Origin: an uncultured Alphaproteobacteria bacterium
GTDB lineage: Bacteria; Pseudomonadota; Alphaproteobacteria; Micavibrionales; Micavibrionaceae
Reading direction: 5' to 3'
Length of the DNA: 64,000 nucleotides
Assembly: GCA_937923625.1 (NCBI GenBank)
Contig: CALDTV010000001.1
Location: 1-64,000 of the forward strand
Shown here: one piece after another, positions 53,262 through 61,996 of the stretch
Layout: every line of letters begins with the position of its first letter
Numbering within the stretch: position 1 is the first letter of the stretch
The notes under the pieces: model-generated
Told to the model about the DNA's origin: nothing
Databases searched by the model: none
The model's input: the letters and a program-made list of their open reading frames with translations, nothing else
Translations under genes and position numbers: made by a program

Positions 53262-54244
53262 TTAGGGCGTAAAATCGCTTTTGACTAAACTAAGGCATTT
53301 TCTTTTTCTGGCTAGTTCAGCGGCGGTAGATTGTATTACTTTGCCACCGTTTATGATCCTAGATATAGATTTTCCTTCAAGCATAATATCAATTAAGGGT
53401 CTTGGGCGATCACGCGCCGATGCGCGTAATCTATTTAAAGTTGGTGCGTAGTAATCAGAAAATTCCGAGGGTGGTAATTTTTCATGGTCAAAAACGAGTG
53501 TTAAAGACCCTCTTTTTTCTGTGCGTGCTGGATTTGTATTTTTCATTGCTAGCTTTGGTTTGGGCAGAAATAATAGAGGGATAGGATGTGGGCGAGAACG
53601 TTCAAATTTTGTTCCAATAGTCATTGAGTCTAGCAAATCAATAGCATCTAATGGTTCATTGCGAAGTTTTTCGATGGAGCAATTTTTCAATATGGTTCGC
53701 CAAATCATTGGGTCAACATCATTTTTCAAGCAAAGAATAACTTGCGCTGATGGAGTTTCCTCAGATACGTGCGCTTGGATGTCTTCTATCGGTTCGTGTG
53801 TCGGACTTAGTCTGCAGTCTAGCTGATACTGGCTATTTTGGGGGGCGAAGTTAACGATGATATAAGCATATGGTGTGGGATATTTTGTATCAGTTTGGCG
53901 GAGGATCTAGCGCGTCTTATCTGTCCAGATGATGATGTGGCTGGTCCTGATAATGGTTCAGCACTTTTAATCGTGGCCATTGAATGGGCTGTACTTAGCG
54001 GTGATTCGCCAGAGTTAGCATCTGGAGCTGTTTTTGCATGATGCATCGTTCTTGATGCCACAATGGGCTTTGTTTGTCTTGTGCGAGAAGTTCTTGGATT
54101 TGCTTGTTCTGCAAACTTTTCAGCCGCGGCCCATTCTTCTGCTAGCCTGCGTAACTCGTCCATTCTTTCTGGTATGTGTTGGCGAGCTGAGCTGCCATCT
54201 ATGGCGGCTGGTGGAAAGGCAGGATCTATGCGAGCTGAAATCAT
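53262..54244 (-). pseudogene. Hypothetical gene split by a frameshift
   Basis: Two ORFs on the minus strand, 53819-54244 (141 aa, Ala/Ser/Arg-rich, starting MISARIDPAFPPAAIDGSSA) and 53262-53729 (155 aa, only a TTG start), appear to be one gene. The downstream frame is open without a stop as far as 53906 and reads sensibly across the gap (TDTKYPTPYAYIIVNFAPQN, then SQYQLDCRLSPTHEPIED), although it has no ATG. A frame change between 53819 and 53906 would yield about 325 residues. I do not recognise the protein. It follows lpd convergently. Confidence 0.6.
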
Positions 54245-54399
54245 TTAATATGTAAACATTTGAGGTTATCTTTGTCAATAAAATAAATACATATTTTTCT
54301 AATATATGGTGAAATATTATATTATTGTGATAGTAATAACACGTTATTATATTTTTTCTATGCAATGTTTTATTCTGTCTACAGCTTAAATTTTATTAT

Positions 54400-55329
54400 T
54401 CACGCGCGCGGATGTGCTTTTTTATATATGTCGCGTAGGTCTTGAAAATTTACGTCCGTATATAGCTGTGTTGTGCTGAGGCTGACGTGACCAAGAAGTT
54501 CTTGGATTTCGCGTAAATTTGCGCCGTTTTGCAACAGATGCGTGGCGAAGCTGTGGCGCAATGCGTGCGGTGTGGCGGTTTCGGGTAAATTAAGCTGTTT
54601 ACGCAAATCACGCATGGCCTTTTGGAAGACGCCTTGGTTAAGCCGTTTGCCTTTTGCCCCAAGGAAGAGCGGACGTTCTGGCGTTTCAGGGAAAATACAT
54701 TCCGCGCGGTAATCGTTTAATACTTTTACGACTTGGCTCAATACGGGCACTTGGCGTTCTTTGTCGCCTTTGCCGCACACAATCATGAAGCCGTCACGCG
54801 GTAAGTCTTTGATGTCTAAAGACAGCGCCTCATCAATCCGCAGACCACAACCATATAAAAGGGTAAAGAGGGCTTTATCGCGGGCGTGAATCCAATTCTC
54901 AATTGGCATGTCATCCAGCAAGCGAAAAGCCTGCACTTGTTCCAATGCTTTGGGTAATTTACGCGAAATTTTAGGAGAGCGAACGGTGTGAATTGCGGCA
55001 TTATGCGCGATGCCTTGCGCATCCATCCAGCTTAAGAAATTTTTGATGCTGGACAAAGCGCGCGCGCGGGTGCGGTTGCCTGATCCGTTGACTGCTTGTT
55101 TGGATAACCAGCCGCGAAAATCACTAATCTTTGCGCCGCTAATATTGTTGATTGAAATCGCCTCGCCTTGATGATGGCTGAGGAAATTTATAAACTTTGT
55201 CATATCGGCGGTGTAGGCACGCAAGGTGTGCTTAGATAAATTTTTTTCAACTCTTAGCCATGTTTGCCAATCGCGTAATATTTTGGCGAGGTCTGGCTGG
55301 CATTGTTCAAGAGTAACATCTGAAATCAT
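54400..55329 (-). CDS. xerC: Tyrosine recombinase XerC
   Basis: XerC resolves chromosome dimers at dif with XerD. From ATG 55329 (MISDVTLEQCQ) the product has an N-terminal core-binding domain (WQTWLRVEKNLSKHTLRAYT, ALSSIKNFLSWM) and catalytic residues in YGCGLRIDEALSL (Arg), CGKGDKERQVPV (Lys), PHALRHSFATHLLQNG (His-x-x-Arg), LLGHVSLSTTQLYTDV (His, Tyr). Length near 310 is normal. It lies downstream of the DUF484 gene, the usual alphaproteobacterial order, but the plus-strand GGCT-like gene sits between them. Confidence 0.94.
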   Translation of the reverse strand: MISDVTLEQCQPDLAKILRDWQTWLRVEKNLSKHTLRAYTADMTKFINFLSHHQGEAISINNISGAKISDFRGWLSKQAVNGSGNRTRARALSSIKNFLSWMDAQGIAHNAAIHTVRSPKISRKLPKALEQVQAFRLLDDMPIENWIHARDKALFTLLYGCGLRIDEALSLDIKDLPRDGFMIVCGKGDKERQVPVLSQVVKVLNDYRAECIFPETPERPLFLGAKGKRLNQGVFQKAMRDLRKQLNLPETATPHALRHSFATHLLQNGANLREIQELLGHVSLSTTQLYTDVNFQDLRDIYKKAHPRA

Positions 55330-55371
55330 AAAGTATTTTACGTCAATTCGGCTTTTGTGTAAAAGGAAAGG

Positions 55372-55791
55372 ATGCAGCAAGAATTTTTTATTGCGTCTTA
55401 TGGCACTCTGCAAAGAGGAGAACGAAATTTTGATCTTTTGCCCAAAAGCGAGGTTGAGGTCATTGGCATGGCTCTGACAGATGAGGAAATTTTTCAGATG
55501 TATATAAACCCATCCGTTTCAACCAGAGGACAAATGACACCGAGTGTCAGTTTTAAAGAAAATGGGTATCGCATTCATGTACAAATAATGCGGGTCACTC
55601 AAATTGGGCGGGATGTAATGGATCACATTGAAGGCCTTGGCGTTAATTATGACAGAGAGCCTGTGAAGATTGATGGCTTTCCTTCGGCGGAAATATATTT
55701 AAAGCGTGATGTATCAAACGGTGTGATTGATTCTCCGCATCGAATTTATTTTGCGGTGAATAATAGTTTGCGCTGGTGCGCAAACCCTTAA
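55372..55791 (+). CDS. Gamma-glutamylcyclotransferase-like (AIG2/GGCT) protein
   Basis: The 139-residue protein starts with IASYGTLQRGERNFDLL, the YGTL(R/Q)-x-G signature of the GGCT fold, which often forms 5-oxoproline from gamma-glutamyl peptides. A conserved acidic position appears in VMDHIEGLGVNYDREPVKID. The substrate is not known. It is divergent from xerC with starts 43 nt apart, and its stop abuts the DUF484 stop (1 nt apart). Confidence 0.78.
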   Translation: MQQEFFIASYGTLQRGERNFDLLPKSEVEVIGMALTDEEIFQMYINPSVSTRGQMTPSVSFKENGYRIHVQIMRVTQIGRDVMDHIEGLGVNYDREPVKIDGFPSAEIYLKRDVSNGVIDSPHRIYFAVNNSLRWCANP

Positions 55792-56514
55792 TTAACGCGG
55801 CAAATTAAGCCATTGCCGAAAGGCGCGTTCGACAACACGGGCGAGAAAGGCGACCATTTCTGTGCCTTGACCGTCTTCAAACATCATTGGATCACGCGAG
55901 CCAAAAGCCAAAATAGCGGGCGGTGTGTCCATGGAAATATCAACCCGTAGCAAGGCTTGTGATTGAACCAAATTCGCGCCACCACCATAAATGGCTTCAA
56001 GGCCGCCAATATTGGATTGTAATAAAACATCTTGCCCGTTCATCCAGCTATCAATTGTCCCAGGGGGCAGAACGCGTATTCCGTTGCTTGTGATGTGTGG
56101 AATATCATCGCCATTGCTTTCAACCACCAACACCGAAATATCAGTATCGAGCATGGTAGATAAATCCATCGTGATAATGTGAATAAATTCATCAAAATTT
56201 CGCGCTTCGAGCAAACGCAGCACAACTTTTTGGATACGTTGTTGGTTGTTCATGTTGGAGCGCACATTTTCAACAAGTACTTGCGTTGTCTCTAATACTT
56301 TTTCTTTATCGCTTTTGAGGCGGTCAATCATAAAAGATTGAAAATCTGCGACATTTTTTGTGCCATCTTTTTTGTTGCCCGTTTTGGGCGGAATCAATAA
56401 ATCGCACGCTTGTGGATTTTTTTGCAAAAACTTTGGATTGTCACGCAGATAAGCAATGACCTCATCGGCGGAAAGAGAGGCGGCGTCAGTCATATTTTCT
56501 TGTGAATCAGTCAT
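55792..56514 (-). CDS. DUF484 family (GAF-like) protein
   Basis: The 240-residue protein has the DUF484 layout: N-terminal DEVIAYLRDNPKFLQKNPQA, a coiled-coil-like FMIDRLKSDKEKVLETTQVL, then a GAF-like domain (NFDEFIHIITMDLSTMLDTD) and a C-terminal PAILAFGSRDPMMFEDGQGT EMVAFLARVVERAF segment. In many proteobacteria DUF484 precedes xerC, and the same order is kept here. Function is unknown, perhaps sensing tied to chromosome resolution. Confidence 0.88.
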   Translation of the reverse strand: MTDSQENMTDAASLSADEVIAYLRDNPKFLQKNPQACDLLIPPKTGNKKDGTKNVADFQSFMIDRLKSDKEKVLETTQVLVENVRSNMNNQQRIQKVVLRLLEARNFDEFIHIITMDLSTMLDTDISVLVVESNGDDIPHITSNGIRVLPPGTIDSWMNGQDVLLQSNIGGLEAIYGGGANLVQSQALLRVDISMDTPPAILAFGSRDPMMFEDGQGTEMVAFLARVVERAFRQWLNLPR

Positions 56515-56525
56515 ATAAATGTTTT

Positions 56526-56657
56526 ACCACAGAGGTGCATAGACACAGAGGAATATATCAATAATTGTCATTGCGAGGAGGCAGGAAGGCCGACGTGGCA
56601 ATCTAGGGTGGTTGAGTAGAATCTGGATTGCGTCGTCGTTTCACTCCTCGCAATGAC
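56526..56657. repeat. ACCACAGAGG tandem repeat plus full CATTGCGAG palindrome
   Basis: 56526-56553 holds ACCACAGAGG-TGCATAGACACAGAGG, two units of a CACAGAGG repeat. It is followed by a complete 91-bp palindromic element at 56567-56657 with outer arms GTCATTGCGAGGAG and CTCCTCGCAATGAC and inner GGCAATCTAG / ATCTGGATTGC. This is the second full copy of the family at 27839. Confidence 0.8.
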
Positions 56658-56667
56658 GAAAAGGGTG

Positions 56668-57324
56668 TTAAAGAATGCTCTGACCTGTTTTCGCCCAATC
56701 TTTGACGAAACCCTCTAGGCCTTTATCCGTCAAAGGGTGATTATACATTTGTTTAATGACGCTCGGTGGACATGTTACGACATCTGCGCCCAGCAAGGCG
56801 CTCTCCAATATATGTTGTGGGTGACGGACAGAGGCGACGAGGACTTCGGTGTGAAAATCAGGATAATTTTCATAGATTGTCAGAACTTCAGAAATGAGGC
56901 TCATACCCTCTTGACCAATATCATCCAAGCGACCCACAAACGGAGAGATGAAGCTCGCGCCCGCTTTGGCGGCTAATAAAGCTTGAAGCGGTGAGAAACA
57001 GAGCGTCACATTTACCATTGTGCCATTGCTCGAGAGGTTCTTACATACTTTTAAACCTGCTTCGGTGAGGGGGACTTTCACGGCGATATTATCGGCCAAG
57101 CCAGTCAGCTTTTCGCCCTCTTTCATCATGGTTTCAAAATCGGTGGAGGCGACTTCAGCGCTGACGGGGCCGTCACAAATTTCGGTGATTTCTTTAATAA
57201 GCGGAATGAATTCTTTGCCAGATTTTGCGATAATGGACGGGTTGGTGGTGACCCCATCCAACATCCCGCAATCTGCAAGGTCTTTAATGGCATCAAGGTC
57301 GGATGTATCGGCAAAAAATTTCAT
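56668..57324 (-). CDS. fsa: Transaldolase-like protein (fructose-6-phosphate aldolase type)
   Basis: The 218-residue protein belongs to the small transaldolase/FSA group: [53 protein letters not shown], Schiff-base Lys in [47 protein letters not shown]. It may act as transaldolase or as F6P aldolase; the sequence does not decide. It is upstream of DUF484 on the same strand, with the palindromic repeat between. Confidence 0.92.
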   Translation of the reverse strand: MKFFADTSDLDAIKDLADCGMLDGVTTNPSIIAKSGKEFIPLIKEITEICDGPVSAEVASTDFETMMKEGEKLTGLADNIAVKVPLTEAGLKVCKNLSSNGTMVNVTLCFSPLQALLAAKAGASFISPFVGRLDDIGQEGMSLISEVLTIYENYPDFHTEVLVASVRHPQHILESALLGADVVTCPPSVIKQMYNHPLTDKGLEGFVKDWAKTGQSIL

Positions 57325-57408
57325 AAGAAAAGCTCCTGTTAAATATAAGATGCTTTCTTTTTAACGGATTGTTATTCAGAGGCAAGAAAAAGAGTATGTA
57401 TATTGAGG

Positions 57409-58041
57409 CTAGCGAATTCTAATACTGTCTCTTTTGGCGGCGGCAACATCATGTGTTAGGCCGTTGCGCATAAATAAGTTGGTAAATCTATCATTTACCG
57501 TATTTAATTTTTGTCCCATGCTTGTGAAGGTTTCGCCCTTTTCAGGTTGATTGAAGGCGAATTCAAACTCATCTGCTTCTTGGAATTTATCTCCTAAGAT
57601 ACCCGCATCTATAAATTTTTGATCTTCGGCTGTTACGTCTTTGGCTTTTAAGGCTTGGGCTGCCTTATCTAATATATCTCCATACGCGCATATCTTTAAT
57701 AAGGCAGAATGTGGGACAGTAATAGAGTCCGTTTCATCGACTGGTCCGTCGGGGATGGCGTCGTGAAGTTCTTGAAAGCCTTCTCTTAAAAGACGTAAGT
57801 TATATTTATCAACTGATTGACTACCTTTGTCGATCCATTCATTCAGACGATCGATACCTTGTTTAATATTATTTTTGGATTCGCTTGTGGCGAGGCTGAG
57901 TTTAAAAAGAGGGCGAAAAATTTCGACGACTTCTTTTATTTGAATATTAATATCTTTCGCAGGAATTTGATTTGTAGCGGCAGGCTCAGTTGCTTGCCCG
58001 CCCATCAAACTTCTCCATGCTTTTTCAAATATATTACCCAT
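57409..58041 (-). CDS. Hypothetical helical protein (210 aa)
   Basis: I do not recognise this protein. It starts MGNIFEKAWRSLMGGQATEP; a Gly2 start could allow acylation only in eukaryotes, so no weight is given to it. The body is helical and charged (IRPLFKLSLATSESKNNIKQ-like region, LRLLREGFQELHDAIPDG) and the C-terminus is basic. It has no signal peptide. It lies between fsa and priA, in the usual fsa/priA divergent gap, as an extra gene. Confidence 0.65.
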   Translation of the reverse strand: MGNIFEKAWRSLMGGQATEPAATNQIPAKDINIQIKEVVEIFRPLFKLSLATSESKNNIKQGIDRLNEWIDKGSQSVDKYNLRLLREGFQELHDAIPDGPVDETDSITVPHSALLKICAYGDILDKAAQALKAKDVTAEDQKFIDAGILGDKFQEADEFEFAFNQPEKGETFTSMGQKLNTVNDRFTNLFMRNGLTHDVAAAKRDSIRIR

Positions 58042-58097
58042 GTGACAAAATCTCTTATTAGTATAAAAACATATTATAAAGCCACAATATTAATGTT

Positions 58098-60287
58098 ATG
58101 TTAAAAGCAAAAACTAAAGCCGTCTTGACGCCATTCCCGATTGATAAGGCGTATGATTATGCCTTACCCGATGGAATTGACGGTGAGGCGGGGAGTTATG
58201 TCTGCGTACCTTTGGGGACGCGGGAAATTCCTGCTGTCATTTGGGGCGAGGGCGCTGGGGATGTAAAACCTCATAAAATCAAAGCAATAGTGTCTGAATA
58301 TGATTTGCCACCTTTGCCTGCAGTGCATCGAAAATTTTTGGATTGGGTGAGTTCTTATACGATGGCGGCAAAAGGCGCGGTGTTAAAATTAACCCTAAGC
58401 GTGCCCAAAGCGTTGGAGCCGCCCGCGACTATTAAGGGCTATATGCTGGGTGATATTGAGCCTGATGATAAGGGGCTTTCGCCTGCCGCGAAGCGGGCGA
58501 TGGAGGTCGCCGCAGATAATTTGCCACGCCGCGCCAGCGAATTAGCGGCAGAGGCGGAATGCTCAACGGGCGTCATAAAAACATTAGAATCCAAAGGGTT
58601 GCTCAAAACTGTTCAATTAAAGACTCCGCCCCCATGTCGCGTGCCAGATGCGGAGCGTGCTGGGGCATTGCTCTCTGCCCCGCAACGCGAATGTGCAGAT
58701 GCGCTAACCGCGATGGTAAAGGCGGACGAATATGGCGCGGCGTTATTGGATGGTGTGACGGGTGCGGGTAAGACCGAGGTTTATTTTGAAGCCGTGGCGC
58801 AAGCTTTAAGACAACAAAAACAAGTGCTTATCTTGCTTCCTGAAATTGCGCTTTCAAATGCTTTTTTGGAAAGATTTAAAGCGCGCTTTGGGTGTGCGCC
58901 AGCTTTGTGGCATTCATCGCTTTCGCCTGCAAAGCGCAAAACGACGTGGCGCGGCGTAGCGGAGGGGCAAAGTAAAGTTGTGATTGGTGCGCGCTCTGCG
59001 TTATTTCTTCCCTATCAAAATTTGGGGTTAATAATAGTCGATGAAGAACATGACCCTGCTTATAAGCAAGAAGAAGGGGTGATTTATAATGCGCGGGATA
59101 TGGCGGTGGTGCGCGCGCATTTGGGCAAGTTCCCCATTGTGATGGTGTCGGCGACTCCTGCGCTGGAGACCATGCAAAATGCGTGGGCGGGGCGGTATCA
59201 ACATTTGACCTTGCCGATGCGACACGGCGCCGCGACCTTGCCAGACATTAAGCTGATTGATTTAAAGAAAGACAAGCCCGAAACGCGTCAAAACTTTATT
59301 GCGCCAACCTTGGAAACGGCGATGAGGGAAACGTTGGAAAAGGGCGAACAATCTTTATTATTCCTCAACCGTCGTGGCTATGCGCCGTTAACACTATGTC
59401 GTCATTGTGGCCACCGTTTTCAATGCCCGCGCTGTACGGCTTGGTTGATTGAGCATCGCCGCACGACCAAACTTCATTGTCATCACTGTGACTATTATGT
59501 GCGTGTGCCTCATGCATGCCCTGAATGTCATGAGCCAGATACGCTGGCGGCCTGCGGGCCAGGGGTGGAGCGCATTAAAGATGAGGTGATTGAGAAATTC
59601 CCAGAGGCCAAAGTGCTGGTGCTGTCGAGCGATACCGCAACAACCCATGATGAATTGCGGAAAATGCTGGATGATATTCAAGGGGGGCAGGTCGATATCA
59701 TTATTGGTACGCAAATTATCGCCAAGGGGCACCATTTTCCGCAATTGACTTGTGTTGGCGTAGTTGATGCGGATTTAGGCTTAACGGGGGGCGACCTGCG
59801 CGCGACAGAGCGCGTCTATCAATTATTACATCAAGTCGCAGGGCGGGCGGGGCGCGAAAAAACCCAAGGTTTAGTTTATTTGCAAACTTTCACCCCCGAA
59901 GCGCGTGTGATGCAAGCCCTTGCCAGTGCATCCATGAGTGAGGGGCGGGATGAATTTCTGGAAGTGGAATTAGCAGAACGTGAGGCCGCCAACATGCCGC
60001 CTTTCAGTCGTTTGGTTGGTATTATCGTTTCAGGGCGGGATGAAAACCAAGTCAAAGAGGTCGCGCAAATATTAGGGCAAGTCGCGCCACAAGGCGATAA
60101 AATCCAAACATTAGGCCCCGCCGAAGCGCCCATGTACCGTTTACGGGGAAAATTCCGCCGCCGTTTGTTGGTGCGGGCGGAAAAAGCCATCGACATACAA
60201 AAAACCATCAAGCACTGGCTGAAATCAGTCAAAATCCCGTCGGGGGTTAAAGTGCAAATAGATATAGACCCGCAGTCATTCTACTAA
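58098..60287 (+). CDS. priA: Primosomal protein N' (replication restart helicase)
   Basis: PriA binds stalled forks and reloads the replisome. The 729-residue protein has the N-terminal DNA-binding domain (VLTPFPIDKAYDYALPDGID), Walker A LLDGVTGAGKTEVYFEA, VILLPEIALS-like LILLPEIALSNAFLERF, GARSALFLPYQNLGLIIVDE with DEEHD, and SATPALETMQNA. The zinc-binding region has four CxxC pairs (CRHC, CPRC, CHHC, CPEC). The C-terminal part has GTQIIAKGHHFPQLTCVGVV and VAGRAGREKTQG. Length is normal. Confidence 0.96.
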   Translation: MLKAKTKAVLTPFPIDKAYDYALPDGIDGEAGSYVCVPLGTREIPAVIWGEGAGDVKPHKIKAIVSEYDLPPLPAVHRKFLDWVSSYTMAAKGAVLKLTLSVPKALEPPATIKGYMLGDIEPDDKGLSPAAKRAMEVAADNLPRRASELAAEAECSTGVIKTLESKGLLKTVQLKTPPPCRVPDAERAGALLSAPQRECADALTAMVKADEYGAALLDGVTGAGKTEVYFEAVAQALRQQKQVLILLPEIALSNAFLERFKARFGCAPALWHSSLSPAKRKTTWRGVAEGQSKVVIGARSALFLPYQNLGLIIVDEEHDPAYKQEEGVIYNARDMAVVRAHLGKFPIVMVSATPALETMQNAWAGRYQHLTLPMRHGAATLPDIKLIDLKKDKPETRQNFIAPTLETAMRETLEKGEQSLLFLNRRGYAPLTLCRHCGHRFQCPRCTAWLIEHRRTTKLHCHHCDYYVRVPHACPECHEPDTLAACGPGVERIKDEVIEKFPEAKVLVLSSDTATTHDELRKMLDDIQGGQVDIIIGTQIIAKGHHFPQLTCVGVVDADLGLTGGDLRATERVYQLLHQVAGRAGREKTQGLVYLQTFTPEARVMQALASASMSEGRDEFLEVELAEREAANMPPFSRLVGIIVSGRDENQVKEVAQILGQVAPQGDKIQTLGPAEAPMYRLRGKFRRRLLVRAEKAIDIQKTIKHWLKSVKIPSGVKVQIDIDPQSFY

Positions 60288-60299
60288 CATAATGGAATT

Positions 60300-61103
60300 A
60301 TGAAGACGTTTGTTCGTAAATTGCCGACTGATTTGACCAGCTATGATTTTATCAAGGCGCTGGCGGTGATTACCATGTTGATTGACCATATTGGTTACTA
60401 TTTCTTCCCAGAACAATTGGAGTGGCGTGCCATAGGGCGAATGTCTCTGCCTATTTGGATGTTCTTGATTGGGTATGCCAATACGCGTGATTTACACACG
60501 GTGTTATGGGGCGGTGGGTTGATTTTATTGGCGGGAAATGTGGTTGCGGGAATGCCCCTGATGCCGCTCAATATTCTTTTTACGATTATGATTATCCGCT
60601 TATCAATTGATTATATCATGCGGGTGGGGCTGAGTAGTTATCAAGCGATGTTCTTAGTGACGTTTTTTATGATTGTTCTGGCGATTCCAACCTTGTTTGT
60701 TTTTGATTATGGCACGCAGGCCTTTTTGTTTGCGATGTTTGGTTATTTGACGCGCCATTATGCCAAATTAACGATAAAGAATCCCAAAAAACTATTGCAT
60801 GGCTTTTTGGCCTTAAGTGCCGGAGTTTATATTGCTTATCAAAAGGTTATATTTAATTTTGATACCAGTGAAACACTTATTATGGTTTTAAGCGTTTTGA
60901 CGTCTTGCTATTTCTTGCTTGAATTTAAAGTGAAGCTTTTCCCAATTTTTACAAAAGAATGGCCGCCTATGGTTGTGGGTGCTTTTAGATTTATGGGGCG
61001 CAAAACTTTAGAAATTTATGTTGTTCATTTATTGGTGTTTAAAGCCGTTGGAATGCTCATAAATCCTGAGCGTTTTCAGATGTTTCAGTGGTCTGTATTT
61101 TAG
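60300..61103 (+). CDS. TraX-family membrane protein
   Basis: The 267-residue protein is predicted to cross the membrane about seven to eight times. It begins with the TraX pattern SYDFIKALAVITMLIDHIGY YFFPE, then RAIGRMSLPIWMFLIGYANT, and ends RKTLEIYVVHLLVFKAV. TraX acetylates F-pilin; chromosomal relatives are acyltransferase-like proteins of unknown substrate. It starts 12 nt after priA and probably shares its transcript. Confidence 0.85.
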   Translation: MKTFVRKLPTDLTSYDFIKALAVITMLIDHIGYYFFPEQLEWRAIGRMSLPIWMFLIGYANTRDLHTVLWGGGLILLAGNVVAGMPLMPLNILFTIMIIRLSIDYIMRVGLSSYQAMFLVTFFMIVLAIPTLFVFDYGTQAFLFAMFGYLTRHYAKLTIKNPKKLLHGFLALSAGVYIAYQKVIFNFDTSETLIMVLSVLTSCYFLLEFKVKLFPIFTKEWPPMVVGAFRFMGRKTLEIYVVHLLVFKAVGMLINPERFQMFQWSVF

Positions 61104-61163
61104 CCGTTTTTTGAGTTGTTTCAAAAAGCTTGTTTATTCTTCTAAAAACTAATGAGAAGGCCT

Positions 61164-61190
61164 TGCATAGCGCTATTCCCTATGCTAAAT
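61164..61190 (+). promoter_or_regulatory. Putative promoter and dyad GCATA-N11-TATGC upstream of atpH
   Basis: TTGCAT (61164-61169), a 17-nt spacer ending in TG and TAAAT look like a sigma70 promoter with an extended -10. The dyad GCATA (61165-61169) and TATGC (61181-61185) overlaps it, and the core TAGCGCTATTC (61168-61178) is identical to that at mdh. Confidence 0.5.
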
Positions 61191-61237
61191 CCTCAACAAC
61201 TTTAAATGCTATAATTAATTAACAAAAGGGACCAAAC

Positions 61238-61822
61238 GTGGCCTCCAATAATACTTCCGGCGCAGCAGCCATGAGATATGCGACCGCATTGGTCGATATA
61301 GCCAAAGAATCCGGCAAGATTGATGCCGTGGAAAAAGATTTAAACGAGTTCGAGGCGATGTTAGCCGCTTCCAATGATCTATGGGATATGGTGCGTTCGC
61401 CTTTGATTTCCCGCAAAGACCAGCAACAAGCCGTTCAAGCGATTGCGAAAACAGCATCTTTCCAAGATATTACATCAAATTTTTTAGCCCTGCTGGCGCA
61501 AAACCGTCGTTTAAGTTCCGTTGTCCCGATTATGAATGCCGTGCGCATGGAAATGTCAAGGATGCGCGGCGAAGTGAAGGCAGATGTTCAATCCGCCTTT
61601 AAACTGACGCCAGAACAAGAAAAAGCCTTGCAAGAATCACTAACAAAGGCAATGGGGCAGACCGTTGCAGTAAATGTGAGTGTTCAAGAAGATTTAATCG
61701 GTGGCATGGTTGTAACCGTTGGATCACAGATGATTGATGATTCAGTTAAGCGTAAGTTAGAGCGTTTGAAAATTGCGATGAAATCAGGCGCGAATAATAA
61801 CAAAAGTGAGGAAGCCGCCTAA
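61238..61822 (+). CDS. atpH: ATP synthase F1 delta subunit
   Basis: The delta subunit joins F1 to the peripheral stalk. The 194-residue protein has MRYATALVDIAKESGKIDAV, SPLISRKDQQQAVQAIAKTA, NFLALLAQNRRLSSVVPIMN and the C-terminal DLIGGMVVTVGSQMIDDSVK RKLERLKIAM. The start is GTG at 61238 with AAAGGGA 8 nt upstream. It heads the F1 operon before atpA. Confidence 0.95.
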   Translation: MASNNTSGAAAMRYATALVDIAKESGKIDAVEKDLNEFEAMLAASNDLWDMVRSPLISRKDQQQAVQAIAKTASFQDITSNFLALLAQNRRLSSVVPIMNAVRMEMSRMRGEVKADVQSAFKLTPEQEKALQESLTKAMGQTVAVNVSVQEDLIGGMVVTVGSQMIDDSVKRKLERLKIAMKSGANNNKSEEAA

Positions 61823-61840
61823 TATATTCGTTCATTTGAA

Positions 61841-61973
61841 GAACGCAAAGAAGGCGCAACAAGATTGAAAAGAAATATAATTTTTTAAATAAAGAATAAA
61901 TGTGATTATTGAGAATAATTTTAAATATTAACACTGCGCCCGTCGCGTAACCTTTGCGGCCTTGGCGTGAACG
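61841..61973. repeat. Imperfect inverted repeat of ACGCAAAG/CTTTGCG type between atpH and atpA
   Basis: GAACGCAAAGAAGGCGCAAC (61841-61860) and CGCGTAACCTTTGCGGCCTT (from 61944) followed by GGCGTGAACG are imperfect reverse complements around an AT-rich core. This pads an intergenic gap that is normally short in atp operons. It contains no ORF. Confidence 0.5.
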
Positions 61974-61996
61974 AAAACTTAAGAGGAAAATGAAAA

